This document shows, piece by piece, positions 1 through 10,440 of a stretch of DNA of 64,000 nucleotides. The position numbers were made by a program, and so were the translations under genes. Numbering within the stretch: the first letter of the stretch is position 1; each line of letters opens with the position of its first letter. Source of the stretch: Bacteroidota bacterium. GTDB lineage: Bacteria; Bacteroidota; Bacteroidia; AKYH767-A; 2013-40CM-41-45. The notes beneath the pieces are model-generated. The model ran no database searches, had not been told where the DNA came from, and saw only the letters and a program-made list of their open reading frames with translations. The DNA is taken from the NCBI GenBank assembly GCA_016721305.1, contig JADKIH010000017.1, forward strand, positions 1-64,000. Reading direction: 5' to 3'.

Positions 1-5
1 AAGCA

Positions 6-681
6 TCAAGCAACAACCTTCAGATCCAACGGCCTCCATTCTCACACCGAATAATCCTCGCCGGAAACTTCCTCGAAATCAAATTGTAATTATGCGTCGC
101 CATTAAGACAGAACAACCTTTCTATTAATCTCAATCAGCAATTTCATGATGCCTTCCCCGGTTTCGGATCTAAGATGCCGGTTGGCTCGTCGGCCAGAAT
201 CATTTCAGGGTGGTTGAAGAGGGCTCAGGCTATTACTGCACGCGTTGTTGTTCGCCGCAGAGGAAAGTTCATTAGGGGCATCTTGAAGCCTTTTGTGGCT
301 ATTTTTACCATGTCAAGTACTTCGGCGATGCGTTCTTTGATTTTGTTTTTGTCTTTTTCCGGCCTGTGGTATAGAGGACGAAATGCAAATTGGCATTCAC
401 CGAGCGATCGGTGAGTAATTGAAAATCCTGAAATACGATGCTAGCTTACGACGTAAATGATTATTTTGTTTTTCTTTGATATGATTCAACTGAAAGCCTG
501 CGATAGTGGCCATGCCTTTTAACTCTACGTCTGCATAAATGGTTTTCAGCAGACTGCTTTTCCGCTGCCAGTTTTCCGATGAGAATGCAACAAGAATTTC
601 GCCTTTGTCAATTTTCAGATTGACATTCGACAATACTAAGTTGCTCGACTGAAATATGTCGGCATTGCTTGATTCTACAAT
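6..681 (-). pseudogene. ftsE: FtsE-like ABC transporter ATPase, broken by frameshifts
   Basis: Cell-division ABC ATPase that partners the membrane protein FtsX at the inner face of the membrane. Read across frames, the product follows FtsE: an N-terminal stretch with LSNVNLKIDKGE, a Walker A of the form GKTGSGKSSLLKT (about 560-600), a Walker B region NHPEMILADEPTG (about 180-220), and a C-terminus MATHNYNLISRKFPARIIR followed by a stop at 6-8. The span of about 225 codons is the normal FtsE length. At least four indels break the frame, including in the Walker A and signature regions. No ATG fits the N-terminus; an ATT lies at 679-681, so the start is approximate. The density of indels matches the rest of the first 6 kb, so I read this as a real ftsE with bad sequence rather than a decayed gene. 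FtsX is not visible here. Confidence 0.75.
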
Positions 682-696
682 CGTTCTGCCGGGCAG

Positions 697-920
697 TTAG
701 CTGACAAATTCATTCATTAAAACGGAAGTTTTGAATTTTTCAAATGGCATTTCATTGATCGATGTAATGATCTCGGCTTCGTAACTCTCCTAATCCGGCT
801 TTACTGGTAAAAGAACCTCCGGACGATCAACACGAAAGTAGGCGAGGAGCGTGAAGTTGTCGTCAGCGCAACTAAGAATCCGGAATCTTAGCCGTGCCTT
901 TGACTTTTCAGAATATACAT
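697..920 (-). pseudogene. Small protein of unknown function upstream of ftsE, broken
   Basis: Not recognised. A single frame reads DDNFTLLAYFRVDRPEVL, PVKPD, a TAG stop, then EAEIITSINEMPFEKFKTSV and ends at TAA just before ftsE. The in-frame TAG (probably a Tyr codon originally) and a frame change near the proposed ATG would need correcting. About 74 residues result, with no signal peptide or membrane segment. It reads in the same direction as ftsE with about 15 bases between them, so the two may be co-transcribed. The protein-like composition is the only support. Confidence 0.35.
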
Positions 921-941
921 GGCGCAAATTTGAGGTAAAGA

Positions 942-975
942 AAAAGCCTCCTGACTTTCTCCGGGAAGGCTTTAT
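942..975 (-). terminator. Rho-independent terminator of the lipoprotein gene
   Basis: On the minus strand AAGCCTTCC pairs with GGAGGCTT across a 12-base loop (eight pairs with one G-U), followed by TTTTTC. It lies about 20 bases beyond the stop of the lipoprotein gene. Confidence 0.6.
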
Positions 976-994
976 AAAGTATTTAACCGTTTTA

Positions 995-1875
995 TTAACG
1001 GAGAATGATATTAAATGTGACGCCGTTTATCGTTACTCGGGCTGAATCATTCGCAATTTCCGTTGCCGTAATCAAGCGTGCGTGTAAGGCTTGCCCGAAG
1101 ATGTAAGCTCAAATGCGCCGCCCACGGATGTAACGACAATTCAAAGCAACGTCTAGTGGCGATCATAATGTTTGCCGTATGGGGATGTTCCTCAAGATTA
1201 ACACCGGTGGCCGAACCGGTAATGTGGTATGCGTCGTCGGTCAACTTCAGTAAGTCCGATGATGCCTCTCCGGCTACCCATTCGCGGTCAGCGCGTCGAC
1301 TGCCAGTTCATCGTATTCTGATTCGCATTGATCAAATGTCCGTCTACGACGATGTGATATATCAGATTTTCTGCTGGCATTATGTCCCATATTCGTCACG
1401 GTTTTGTGCCGATTCGCCTGGAACTTTATTCGACTGATCTTTCCACCATAATAGTTGGTAGAAATATCGTCGTAATCACCGTTCAGGACTCATGATATGC
1501 TTTCCCGTAAGTACGACGTGAATATTACCCCGACCGTAACGATAATCAAGGCGGAGCCAGTTCGTTGATCCGAAATCTGCATCAATCGTTCCGCCGTTTC
1601 CGCTTACAGGTGGAGTAGGCGTAACTGTCGCACATCCGCTCAAAGTGCGTAAGACTCAGCACTTTCACGATAGGTTGTGGTGAAGTGCTGCGTTTTCGAT
1701 AAATTGCGAACTGATGTTCTCGGCATCGTTAAATATCCTTCGGCCAACGCATTGTCAAACCGATGTTTGCGTGTCGTATTCAAGCTGCTAGATGCCTTGT
1801 CTTTTACAACCTAAAGTCACTAAAGTAAGTACGGTTGCGACGGCAAAAAGCAGCTTAATGGAATAATAATAACAT
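995..1875 (-). pseudogene. Putative outer-membrane lipoprotein, broken by frameshifts
   Basis: Function unknown. The N-terminus reads KLLFAVATVLTLVTLGC, a lipoprotein signal peptide with a plausible lipobox Cys. Further in are the fragments SGNGGTIDADFGSTNWLRL, ISTNYYGGKISRIKF, HITGSATGVNLEEHPHTA and, at the end, LDYGNGNC followed by ARVTINGVTFNIILR and a stop. The ending with a Cys and a TINGVTFNI-type strand recalls a group of Bacteroidota surface lipoproteins; this is recollection of a pattern, not a search. Roughly 290 residues would be encoded. At least five frame changes are needed to join the pieces, so coordinates other than the stop are approximate. A terminator follows. Confidence 0.5.
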
Positions 1876-2137
1876 TGTATGGTTTTGGTTAAAGGTGTGC
1901 TTTGAACCGCCTTATACTTTCTGATTTTGAATTTGTTACTGTGTTAAAACTATGTTTGTAACTGCAATGGCTTTAAGCCTGTCTTGAAGACGCTTTCGAA
2001 TAATTTTGAAGGAATTTGCGTTATACCATACCATGAGGAGTGTCGTGAGAAAGAGAATGGTATATCCGCAAGGACCCCTGCTTGAGGTGTTTCATAAACT
2101 GAATTATCATATACATACGATATTCCCCAAAGAGATC

Positions 2138-5100
2138 ATGGCAAGAATTTCTGCATAATCCTGATGTTACTTTCGCTTCAGGCATTTTCCCATGGCTGCA
2201 ATTTATGTTGATCCTGAAAGAGATTATCAGCGCGGACTTGATTTGTTGCAAAAACAAAAATACGGTGCCGCTCAAATTATTTTTAGCGTAATCGATTCGA
2301 AAGAAAATATTTCGGAAGAAGCTCGCGCGAACTCTGCTTTCGTGGGCAAATGTGCATCGGAACTTTTTAATGAAGATGCCGAATATCTGCTGCTCGATTT
2401 CATGAAAAATATCCGGCAGAAGCTCGAACTATCAGCCTGCGGTTCTCGAATTGGGATTGTATTACCCTATCGTCTCAAGCGATACAAAGAGGTGCAATCG
2501 AATGGTTGGCGAAAGTCGATCGGGCGGACCTGGAGCAGGATAAGAAGGATGAAGTGTGAATTTCAAGACCGGTTATGCGTATTACATGACGAGCTGATTG
2601 CGACAAAACCGGCAAAAGCATTTCTGCTGGTGAAAGATGGCAAATTCGAAGTATGCAACGGCTGCTCAGTATTACTACGCTCCGCATAACTCGTAAACGA
2701 AATTATGTTTCAGCACTGAAAGAATTTTAAACTGAAGGCTCAGAGCATTCATGCGGTTGTCCTTATTACATCACCCAAATTTATTATCGTCAGAAAAATA
2801 CGACGAGTGTTTAGTATGCTCCTTCTGTGCTCGACACAGCAGCTACCCGTAATGGAAATTTCGCGTATGGTGGCTGAGGCGTATTACCGTAAAGAGATTA
2901 CAAATCGGAACGCCTTATCTGATCGATTACTCTAAATTCCGGAGGTGCAGGTCGCACCGACGATTGTGAAAATTGCCTTCTCAAGTTATCATTGCAAGGG
3001 CGACTATATCAGGCAATTACTTACTTCCAAAAGTTACGGGGCCGGATGATAGCCTTTCAAAATGCCTTTTATCATATAGCCGACTGTCAGCTGAAGATGA
3101 ATAAAAAGCCCGGTCCCAACTCGCTCGGCTCCAATCGACATCTAAATCGGATTTCAATCTAGTCGATCAAGGAATAAATCAGCTTTCAACATGCTAAACT
3201 TTCATAAGGAATTATCGTTTCAGTCCAGTTTTAGATGCATTTAGAAACTTCTCAAGAACTTCCCGTCGTCACTGTACTTCGATCAGGCGAATGAAATGCT
3301 CACCGCATTTACACGGAATACGCGTAACTATAAAGATGCATTGATGGCTCTCGAAACGGTGAAGAATAAAACGCAAAACATCAAAGCGGCTTATCAAAAG
3401 GTGGCATACTATCGCGGAGGAATTGACCATGGATAATAATTCTGCCGAAGCGATTTCATTCGTCCGTACTATTGCATTATCCGGTCGATCAGGAATTTGG
3501 TTGCTGAAGCAAATTTCTGGTCAGGCGAGGCACATTACAAGCTGAATAAATACGATGAAGCTGTTCATTCGTACAATAATTTCATTCTTACTCCGGCAGC
3601 GCTGAAGAACGAGCGCTATAATCTGGCGAATTACAATATCGGTTACTCGTACTTCAAGCAGGAAGAGTATTCGAATGCCTTAAGTGCTTTCAGAAAATAT
3701 GTGAAAGAAAAATCGCTAACCGATCCGACTCGTTTCAACGATGCGACTTTACGCGTTGCTGATTGTTATTTTATGCTGAAAGATCAGAGCGCAGCTTTGG
3801 AAAATTACAATGCGGCAATTGCGGCGAATTCAAAATCGACGGGACTACGCAATTTTCCAAAAGGCTGGATCGCAAATGTATTCAAGATAAATTTTCAGAA
3901 AAGGTTACGACGTCAAAGTTGCTCGACAAATATCCGAAGTCGGTTTACTACGATGACGCCTTGTACGAAGCAGGACAGGCAAGTCTGGATCTCGATAAAA
4001 ACGAGCAGGCGTTGTCGTATTTCAATCGTATCATCGGTGAGTATCCGACAGGTAATTATATGAAGAAGGCTGAGGAAATGGGACAGGCTCTCGTTTACTA
4101 CAACACGAAGCAGGATGATCAGGCTTTGACAGCTTACAAAAACATTGCAAATATCCGAATACAACTGAAGCTCACGAAGCACTGATTCAAATCAAGAATA
4201 TCAGCGTAGCGCAGAATAAGGTGAACGATTATCTTTCTTATGTGAAGAACGTTCCGAATTCAGATGTGTCTGAAGCCGGAATTGATTCGATTACTTACGA
4301 AGCTGCGGAGAATTTGTACACGCAAACTAAATTCGAACAGGCAGCAAATGCTTTCGATGGTTATACTCAGAAATTCCCGAATGGTATTTTATTGAGAATG
4401 CGAATTACTATCGCGCCGACTGTCAGTACAAAGCGAAAAAGTACAGCGAAGCGCTTACAGGTTTTGAATTCGAATTAGTCATTCAACAACAAATAGCTCG
4501 TTCCGCGAGAATTCATTGTTGCATGCTGCGCAACCAATTTCTATCTGAAGTAATATGAACCTGCACTTAGTCAGTTTGAAGAGCCCGAGCAACTTCGAAG
4601 TGAAAGAGAATATTCAAACAACCGTTGTCGGACAAATGCGTTCTGCCTTCAAAATGAATAATTACAAAAAGGCTTCCGAGGCGCAGAAAGTGTTGACGAA
4701 TAATAGCGACAATAAAGATTTGGGAGTAGAGGTACATTTATTCTTGGAAAATCAGCCTATGCTCAAAATGATTTCCTGGTACAGCAAAAACGGAATTATC
4801 GATCGTTGCCAAACGTACAAATAGCGAAATGACGGCAGAGAGTAAATACCTGTCGCTCTCATCGAATATAATCTGAATAATTACAAAGGTTCTTCGAAAT
4901 TGATTTTCGAAATTCAAAATCAGGTTCCGTCATATGACTACTGGATTGCGAAAGGATTCATTTTGCTTGGCGATAATTATCTAGGACAGCGCGATACTTT
5001 CCAGGCGAAAGAAACCCTTCAAGAGTATCATCGACAATTACAAAAAGAAGCCGACAGATGCTGATGATCTCGTTGCTATTGCGACACAAAAATTGGCAGA

Positions 5101-5200
5101 TCTGAATGCGCTCGAGGATAGAAACAAACAGGGAATCGAGAAGAAGATGATGAAAGTGGAAGAGGCGGAAGATTCAACTGAAATTCAAATTAACAAGTAA
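2138..5200 (+). pseudogene. Large TPR protein with signal peptide, broken by many frameshifts
   Basis: About 1,020 residues if the frames are joined. It starts with a hydrophobic export signal (CIILMLLSLQAFSHG) followed by AIYVDPERDYQRGLDLL. The rest is a chain of TPR-like helical pairs. Clear units are at 3497-3830 (SGEAHYKLNKYDEAVHSYNN; LANYNIGYSYFKQEEYSNA), 3915-4160 (ALYEAGQASLDLDKNEQAL) and 4220-4480. The tail is charged and ends EDSTEIQINK. TPR chains of this kind scaffold protein complexes in the periplasm. The gene lies 23 bases ahead of an outer-membrane barrel gene in the same direction, so the two probably form an operon and may act together. There are more than ten frame changes, concentrated in 2400-3500 and 4450-5100; no long frame survives between about 2690 and 3490. 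Confidence 0.65.
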
Positions 5201-5223
5201 AAGGTCCCCTAGATATAATACAG

Positions 5224-6882
5224 ATGAAAAAATCAATTGCATATTTGTTTTCGTTTTTTGCTACTACATCGTTGATGGCGCAAACTGAAACGCAAAAGGA
5301 CCTGAACGATACTACCGTCGTTACCATCAAGGCCTATAAGCCGATTTTGGCTGAGTCGTATAAGATTCCTGATACACCGGATGGAGATACCTCATCGACG
5401 GAACCACCGTGATGGAGTATTCAATTCGTTCTCAGAAAGCGAAACCGATTTCGAAGCGTCGACTATTAAAGCTGTTAAGATCAAAAGACGAAGCGCTTAC
5501 GAAATTGTATCGTACGTACGTGAAGCTCGGCTTGGGTAATTACAATATTTACAACGGCGAATTGTATGTGAATGCGCTTCGATCTAAAACCGGGGCATTG
5601 GGAATTTCTGCATCACATCTTTCGGGTAATCCCGGATTGAAAGATGTTCAGGCAGCCGGCTATAGTCGCAATAAGGCAGCATTGTATGGTAAATACATGC
5701 TCGATCATTCCACTTTCAGCGGAGAGTTTAACTTCGATCGTAATGCCGTTCGTTACTATGGACTGAGCAATCAGGGATTCTATTGTCGACGCGGCCGATC
5801 TTAAGCAGCGATTCAATACGTTTGGTTTGAATTTGAATTTTGCCAGCAATTATCTCAATCGCGATCACATCGATTACGCAGCCGAATCACTTACTCGGCG
5901 ACATCTGATTTATTCTTGATGAATGAAAGCGATTTTATCCTGAAAGGTTTTGCTGGAAAAGATCTCGAAAGTTTTTATCTGAGAACTGATGTATCATTCG
6001 ATTACTTCAAAAAGAGTCGTTCCAATTTTGAAGGACTTTCTCAGTATTCGGATCTGAGTCGTCATATCATCGACGTTACACCGACATTAAATTTCCATAA
6101 GGAGAAAATTGATCTCGTTCTTGGAGTTGATTTTGCGATGGACAAAAACCTCGAGACGAACGTCCATTTGTTTCCGAAGATTGATTTCAAATTCCCGGTT
6201 GCTGAGAACATTCTTTATCTCTTCGCTAACGTAAACGGTGGCATCATTAAAAATTCGTACCGTACTGTGGCTGACGAAAATCCATTTGTTTCATCAGCCA
6301 TTCAACTAAAGAATACAATCAATAAGCTCGAGTTGAAAGGCGGTATCAGTGGTAATTTCTCCAGCCGTGTTTCCTTCGTCGGTTATGTCAAATACTCGAC
6401 GCTTGGCGATATGCAGTTGTTCTATAACGATTCGCTTTATACTAACAAATTCGATGCAGCTTACGTCGATGGAAAGGTGCTCGATTTACATGCTGAGTTC
6501 AGTTACCATGTCGGCGAAAAATTCCTGACAACGGTTCTTCTCGATCAGTACAGCTATTCGATGGATTGTCCGAAAAGCATGGCATCATCCGAATACCGAA
6601 GTGACGCTGAATATGAAGTATAATCTGAAAGATAAATTGCTCGTCAACTTCGCCCTCTACGGGCGCGGCGGCTATTACGTTCGTCAGCAAGAAACTTTAG
6701 GTTACAGCGAGCAATCTGTCAAAGGCTTCATCGACGCCAATCTCGGCTTAGAATACCGCTACTCAAAAAATCCTCTCCCTTTCTTCAACGCCAACAATCC
6801 TCGGATTCTCCGCTACTACTACTGGAGCCAATATCCGACGGAGAGGTTTAATGTGTTGGGGGGGATTACGTACTCCTTTTAG
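5224..6882 (+). pseudogene. Outer-membrane beta-barrel protein, broken by frameshifts
   Basis: Starts with a clean signal peptide (MKKSIAYLFSF to SLMAQ) followed by a short periplasmic segment containing TTVVTIKAYKPILAESYKIP. It then has alternating aromatic and polar strands typical of a barrel (for example LYLFANVNGGIIKNSY, VSFVGYVKYSTLGDMQLFY) and ends in an aromatic residue (GGITYSF), as outer-membrane barrels do. Length about 550 residues. Frame changes occur near 5410, 5450, 5785, 5890 and 6570; the piece 5916-6560 is intact. The KAYKP-type N-terminus is shared with TonB-receptor-like proteins of Bacteroidota, but I see no TonB box or plug domain, so I do not name it a receptor. Probably in an operon with the TPR gene just upstream. 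Confidence 0.65.
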
Positions 6883-6883
6883 C

Positions 6884-7070
6884 GATTAGCTAATTTGCTG
6901 ATTAGCTAATTTGCTAATGACTCTCTGTAACCCCTTGGGTTAAATTCGAGTGTTTGATCACTTGTAGAAGGCGTGGCTTTTTTGCAAAGTGTCGGTGCTA
7001 ATATCCTATTCAGCCTGTTAGGTGCCTCGACTTCATTAGCTAATTAGCTAATCAGCAAATTAGCTAATCA
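6884..7070. repeat. Inverted GCTAATT word-repeat arms between two convergent genes
   Basis: The left arm (6884-6920) is built of GATTAGCTAATTTGCTGATT-type words and the right arm (7034-7070) is its near-perfect reverse complement. The left arm begins one base after the barrel gene stop; the right arm includes the TGA stop of the enoyl-CoA hydratase. In RNA from either strand the arms could pair around a 113-base loop, so the pair may act as a two-way terminator. No U-tract is seen next to it. Confidence 0.75.
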
Positions 7071-7822
7071 TTTTTGTTTAAACTTGGCAATAGCAGAACG
7101 CGTAAACTCCGATAAAACGAGCTCACCGCTAATCCCCGCACGGTAGGTGAGAAGCGTATCCCAATGATCGGTTCCTTCCCAGAAGATTTTTTTGAGGGCT
7201 TGCATGGCATCGGGGTTGCTGGCAGATAGCTTTGCTAAAAGAGCTTCGATGGCTTTGTCCATGCTTTCTGCATCGGGAAAAATTTCGGCGTACATTCCTT
7301 TCTCGCGCGACCATTGTGCGGTCTGCCATTCGGTTGCGTTGATTGACATCTGACTGAAAGCAGCATTTCCGATTTTTCGTTCAACTGCCGGACCAACAAC
7401 AAATGGACCAATGCCTACAGCGAGCTCGCTGAGCTTCGTAGATGCGCTTTCAACAGCAAATGTATAGTCTGCAGCACAAGCAAGTCCCACGCCGCCACCG
7501 ACAGCTTTTCCCTGCACACGGGCAACAACAAATTTCGGCGCACGGCGCATGGCGTTAATAACCGATGCGAAGCCGGAGAAAAATGTTTTTCCTTCTTCTA
7601 AAGTTTTGATGGCCATCAATTCGTCAAACGAGGCACCTGCACAAAAAGCTTTCTCGCCTTCACTGCGAAGGAGGATCACTTTTGCTTCTTTGTTTTTTCC
7701 TGCTTCTTCAATTGCAGTAGCGAGCTGATTGAGAATAGCTCCCGTAAAGAACTTTGCGGATGAAAGAAAGTAACTTCCGCTATTCCGTTTTTGATTTCTG
7801 ATTTTACGTGGCCGTTTGACAT
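7068..7822 (-). CDS. Enoyl-CoA hydratase/isomerase family protein, one frameshift
   Basis: Crotonase-fold enzyme that hydrates or isomerises acyl-CoA thioesters. From ATG at 7822 (MSNGHVKSEIKNGIAEVTFF) the frame shifts by one base near 7755 and continues as TGAILNQLATAIEEAGKN to the stop. Family marks are the oxyanion-hole segment KAFCAGASFDEL, the GGGVGLACAAD turn and the LSELAVGIGPFVVGP segment holding a candidate catalytic Glu. Corrected length is about 250 residues, normal for the family. Given paaZ at 10.4-12.6 kb and paaH/I/J at 25-30 kb, a PaaF/PaaG-like role in phenylacetate breakdown is likely, but the sequence does not choose between the two. The frameshift is probably a sequencing indel because both flanks are intact. 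Confidence 0.85.
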
Positions 7823-7870
7823 GATATGTACTTGAGGGGGCGAATTTAGTTAATTAATTTGCATTGATTT

Positions 7871-7973
7871 TGTTTCCCGCAGAATGCGCAGAAATTTCGC
7901 AGAGATCGCAGAAACTAGAGGTGTTATTTCCCACGGAAAGCACGGAAATCGGCACGGAAATTCACGGAAAGTT
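7871..7973. repeat. Dispersed CGCAGAAA / CCCACGGAAA element, copy 1
   Basis: Two-part element: CGCAGAATGCGCAGAAATTT with further CGCAGA words, then after about 15 bases TTATTTCCCACGGAAA with repeated CACGGAAA words. Related copies occur at 59148-59220 and 61263-61352, with a part copy in reverse at 24738-24776. It lies in the divergent spacer upstream of a T9SS cargo gene. No protein is encoded. Confidence 0.7.
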
Positions 7974-8032
7974 ATATTTTTGATCGGTAAATCGCTGAAA
8001 AAAAGATATCTTCGGGTATCAATTTTACTCAA

Positions 8033-9571
8033 ATGAAATTCTGCTTCTTAATCCTCTTCTCTTTGGCCGTTTTTTCTTCCAAGGCTCAGATGTCGATCGA
8101 TTGGGTCAATAATTTTTGTTGCTTCGATTCGATTGCGCCGCATACGTTTTCATCACCATTGGGATTTGTAACGGATGGTGATACTTTGATCATAGCTTAC
8201 TGGCAGGATGACGTATGTGAATTCAAGAAAATCAATTTGCCTTCCGGCACGGATTATCCTCTTTCTTATTTTCACTCTGCTGTAGATTCGTTCATGGATC
8301 CAAAATATTTTGGGGGTGATTTTTTAAAAATAAATGGAAGGTATTATGTTGCAGGGATTGATGCTCGTTTTCATAACTATCATTACCTGAATTATGGACC
8401 TGTATTTGATCTTAGGTTAGCTGCAGGTTCAGCACAAACAGGAATTCGAAAAATTTCAAAATCTGCAAGAAGCACTGCCTCGGGTTCTGTAATTTGTGCA
8501 GAGTTGGGAGATACTATGATTGGTACTGTTATGGCAAATATTTTTACAGGATTCGATACAACATCATTTGCGCCAAAGAATCAAACTACAAATTTGTATC
8601 CGGATGTTTTTGAAATACCTTCACAGAAGATCGCTGTTTTTAGTGATAATTTGCCGGGTGCATTTACTACTTTTATAAGACTTATCTCTTGTACTGCAGA
8701 CAGCGGATTTATCACACTTGATCAGAGTTTTTCGTCGACAACAGGTAATAGTCATCAATTTGCCCAAATGGGTGATACTCTCGTTTGTGCTTTTACCGAT
8801 TCATCTACGTTTGAGACTATATTTCAAAAAATAGATATGAATAATTTTCAATCTGAACCGATAGTGCAAAGTTCAGTTTTTGATATTTACGGCGTTAGGA
8901 AATTATCAATTAGCCCTGATTCGCAATTCATCTATGTGCGTACAGGAACAACATTCTCCAAGTTTACCAGAGATTTTCAATTAATTTATTCTCGTACTAT
9001 TCCGGGTTCTTCTTTTGATGCGGAAAACAGGTCTTCAATATTATTTGATGACGATCAGAACCCTATACTTGGATACAGTTTTATAAACAATCTCCTCACC
9101 AATGAAGATGTTTTGATCTTAATCATAGATAAAAACTCAGGAGTTACCCTTGACTCTTTGCATTATAATGATGCAAGAAATACGGCAGATCACTTGCTTA
9201 ATATGTTTCGTGATTCAACTGGACATCTGAACGTCATCTTCTGCAACGATTACGATAATTTTGCCATCCTAGCCGAGGAAACTCAAATTGGTATCTTTCA
9301 AATCAGCTCTCAAAGTCTTTCTTCTTATTCGCTGTCTGCATTCGATAAATCAATTCGCATTTTTCCCATTCCCGCATCGAATTCGATTAATGTTTCCGGA
9401 ATAGCTGATGAATTTGAATACACAATTTTAAACAACCTCGGACAAGTAATCCAGCAAGGCCATTCAATTAACCGAAATGAGTTATCTATTTCTTCGTTGC
9501 AGCCGGGATACTATTTTCTGAAGTTGATTGCGAAAGAAGGGAGTGGGAGGAAAGGGTTTATCAAGCAATAA
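8033..9571 (+). CDS. Secreted protein with T9SS C-terminal sorting domain
   Basis: A signal peptide of about 18 residues (MKFCFLILFSLAVFSSKAQ) is followed by about 400 residues rich in beta-strand patterns with no catalytic motif that I recognise. The last 80 residues form a typical type A T9SS tail: IFPIPASNSINVSG, a middle strand FEYTILNNLGQVIQQG, and LQPGYYFLKLIAKEGSGRKG ending FIKQ. The protein should cross the inner membrane by Sec and the outer membrane by the Por secretion system, with the tail removed at the surface. Repeated ..DSGFITL../..DSQFIYV.. strands suggest a beta-propeller-like body, but this is only a composition argument. A TATCTTCG sequence at 8007-8014 resembles a Bacteroidota -7 box without a good -33 partner. 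Confidence 0.8.
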   Translation: MKFCFLILFSLAVFSSKAQMSIDWVNNFCCFDSIAPHTFSSPLGFVTDGDTLIIAYWQDDVCEFKKINLPSGTDYPLSYFHSAVDSFMDPKYFGGDFLKINGRYYVAGIDARFHNYHYLNYGPVFDLRLAAGSAQTGIRKISKSARSTASGSVICAELGDTMIGTVMANIFTGFDTTSFAPKNQTTNLYPDVFEIPSQKIAVFSDNLPGAFTTFIRLISCTADSGFITLDQSFSSTTGNSHQFAQMGDTLVCAFTDSSTFETIFQKIDMNNFQSEPIVQSSVFDIYGVRKLSISPDSQFIYVRTGTTFSKFTRDFQLIYSRTIPGSSFDAENRSSILFDDDQNPILGYSFINNLLTNEDVLILIIDKNSGVTLDSLHYNDARNTADHLLNMFRDSTGHLNVIFCNDYDNFAILAEETQIGIFQISSQSLSSYSLSAFDKSIRIFPIPASNSINVSGIADEFEYTILNNLGQVIQQGHSINRNELSISSLQPGYYFLKLIAKEGSGRKGFIKQ

Positions 9572-9589
9572 TTTTCATTGTGTAATTTC

Positions 9590-9680
9590 CCCGCAGAACA
9601 CGCGGATTACGCAGAAACTTTCATAAGAATGTATAATCTAGTCAATCTGCGCAATCTGCGTAATCCGCGTGATCTGCGGG
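9590..9680. repeat. Long near-perfect inverted repeat after a T9SS gene
   Basis: The left arm CCCGCAGAACACGCGGATTA plus five bases (9590-9614) matches the reverse complement of 9656-9680 at 24 of 25 positions, around a 41-base loop. It starts 18 bases after the stop of the T9SS cargo gene and could serve as its 3' hairpin. The CGCAGA words relate it to the element at 7871. Confidence 0.75.
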
Positions 9681-9738
9681 AACAAAATTCAGGTACCTCC
9701 TCTGGTTTACTGAATAAACTACCTTTCTGCGTGAAACA

Positions 9739-9770
9739 AAAAAAGCCATCCCGTTCCCGAGATGGCTTCC
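9739..9770 (-). terminator. Rho-independent terminator
   Basis: On the minus strand AAGCCATC and GATGGCTT form an eight-pair stem followed by seven T. It follows the small unknown gene ending at 9794. Confidence 0.85.
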
Positions 9771-9793
9771 AATTTTCTTAAAGCATAATCGAA

Positions 9794-10246
9794 TCAATTC
9801 GACGCGTAAGAAGGAATCTTTCCCTCTTTCACCATCTGCTGCGTTTTTTCTTTGTGCGCTAAATAGTCGCCAAAGCACAGCGCCGATAACATCTCATCAC
9901 GAGACATCGTCAGATTGCCCAATTGCTTTTTAATTTCCGGTCCACAACGATCTACGAAAATCTCGAATCGTTCCGGTGCCCAGATGTACTCTTTCTTTTG
10001 CCAATCCGGTTTCGTGCGATCAATTTGAAACTCATTTGGCAAATCACCATGAATAATCGCTTTTACATCCAAACCTTCGAAAGATTTCGGAAGTAAACGG
10101 TTGTCGAAAATAAGAGGACGGCTGACGTCGATCACGTGCTTCTTGCGCTTCGGATCAATCATCTTCAGTCCGTTGATACGGAGACCTTTCTTCTTCAGGT
10201 GACCGAACTTTTTCTCGAACCTTTCTAATGTGTCGTAAAGTAACAT
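9794..10246 (-). CDS. Conserved-looking protein of unknown function next to paaZ
   Basis: Not recognised; 150 residues, soluble, basic N-terminal half (MLLYDTLERFEKKFGHLKKK) and a C-terminal helical part (TMSRDEMLSALCFGDYLAHK) ending GKIPSYASN. There is no signal peptide or membrane segment. The start is set at the ATG at 10246 because the frame upstream of it runs into a TTGCGAG word repeat that encodes NPQL-type repeats and is clearly not part of the protein. It reads in the same direction as paaZ, about 195 bases downstream of it, and has its own terminator, so it could belong to the same transcript. A link to phenylacetate metabolism is inference from position only. Confidence 0.7.
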   Translation of the reverse strand: MLLYDTLERFEKKFGHLKKKGLRINGLKMIDPKRKKHVIDVSRPLIFDNRLLPKSFEGLDVKAIIHGDLPNEFQIDRTKPDWQKKEYIWAPERFEIFVDRCGPEIKKQLGNLTMSRDEMLSALCFGDYLAHKEKTQQMVKEGKIPSYASN

Positions 10247-10288
10247 GGTTTTTTTTGGTTTATACTTAGTTGCTTGTAGTTTCTTTTT

Positions 10289-10425
10289 GAGTTGCGGGTT
10301 ACGAATTGCGAGTTGCGGATTACAACTTCTCAATTCCTTCACGCAAAATTCTTATTGCTTTTTTGTGTTGCGAGTTACGGGTTGCGAGTTGCGGATTACA
10401 ACTTCTCAATTCCTCACTGCATATT
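10289..10425. repeat. TTGCGAGTTGCGGATTAC word repeat, two copies
   Basis: A 33-base unit TTGCGAGTTGCGGATTACAA plus CTTCTCAATTCCT occurs at 10306-10338 and again at 10382-10414 (period 76). It fills the spacer between paaZ and the small downstream gene. The same words on the opposite strand appear at 29677-29750 between paaJ and paaY. Confidence 0.75.
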
Positions 10426-10440
10426 TCTAATTAACTTTTT

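Noticed and set aside
175..414. 79-residue plus-strand frame
   Set aside because: Antisense to the ftsE Walker B and signature region.
1078..1437. 119-residue plus-strand frame
   Set aside because: Antisense to the broken lipoprotein gene, whose own end (ARVTINGVTFNIILR) is protein-like.
9578..9781. 67-residue frame after the T9SS gene
   Set aside because: Encoded by the long inverted repeat and a terminator; translation gives NLRNLRNPRDL repeats.
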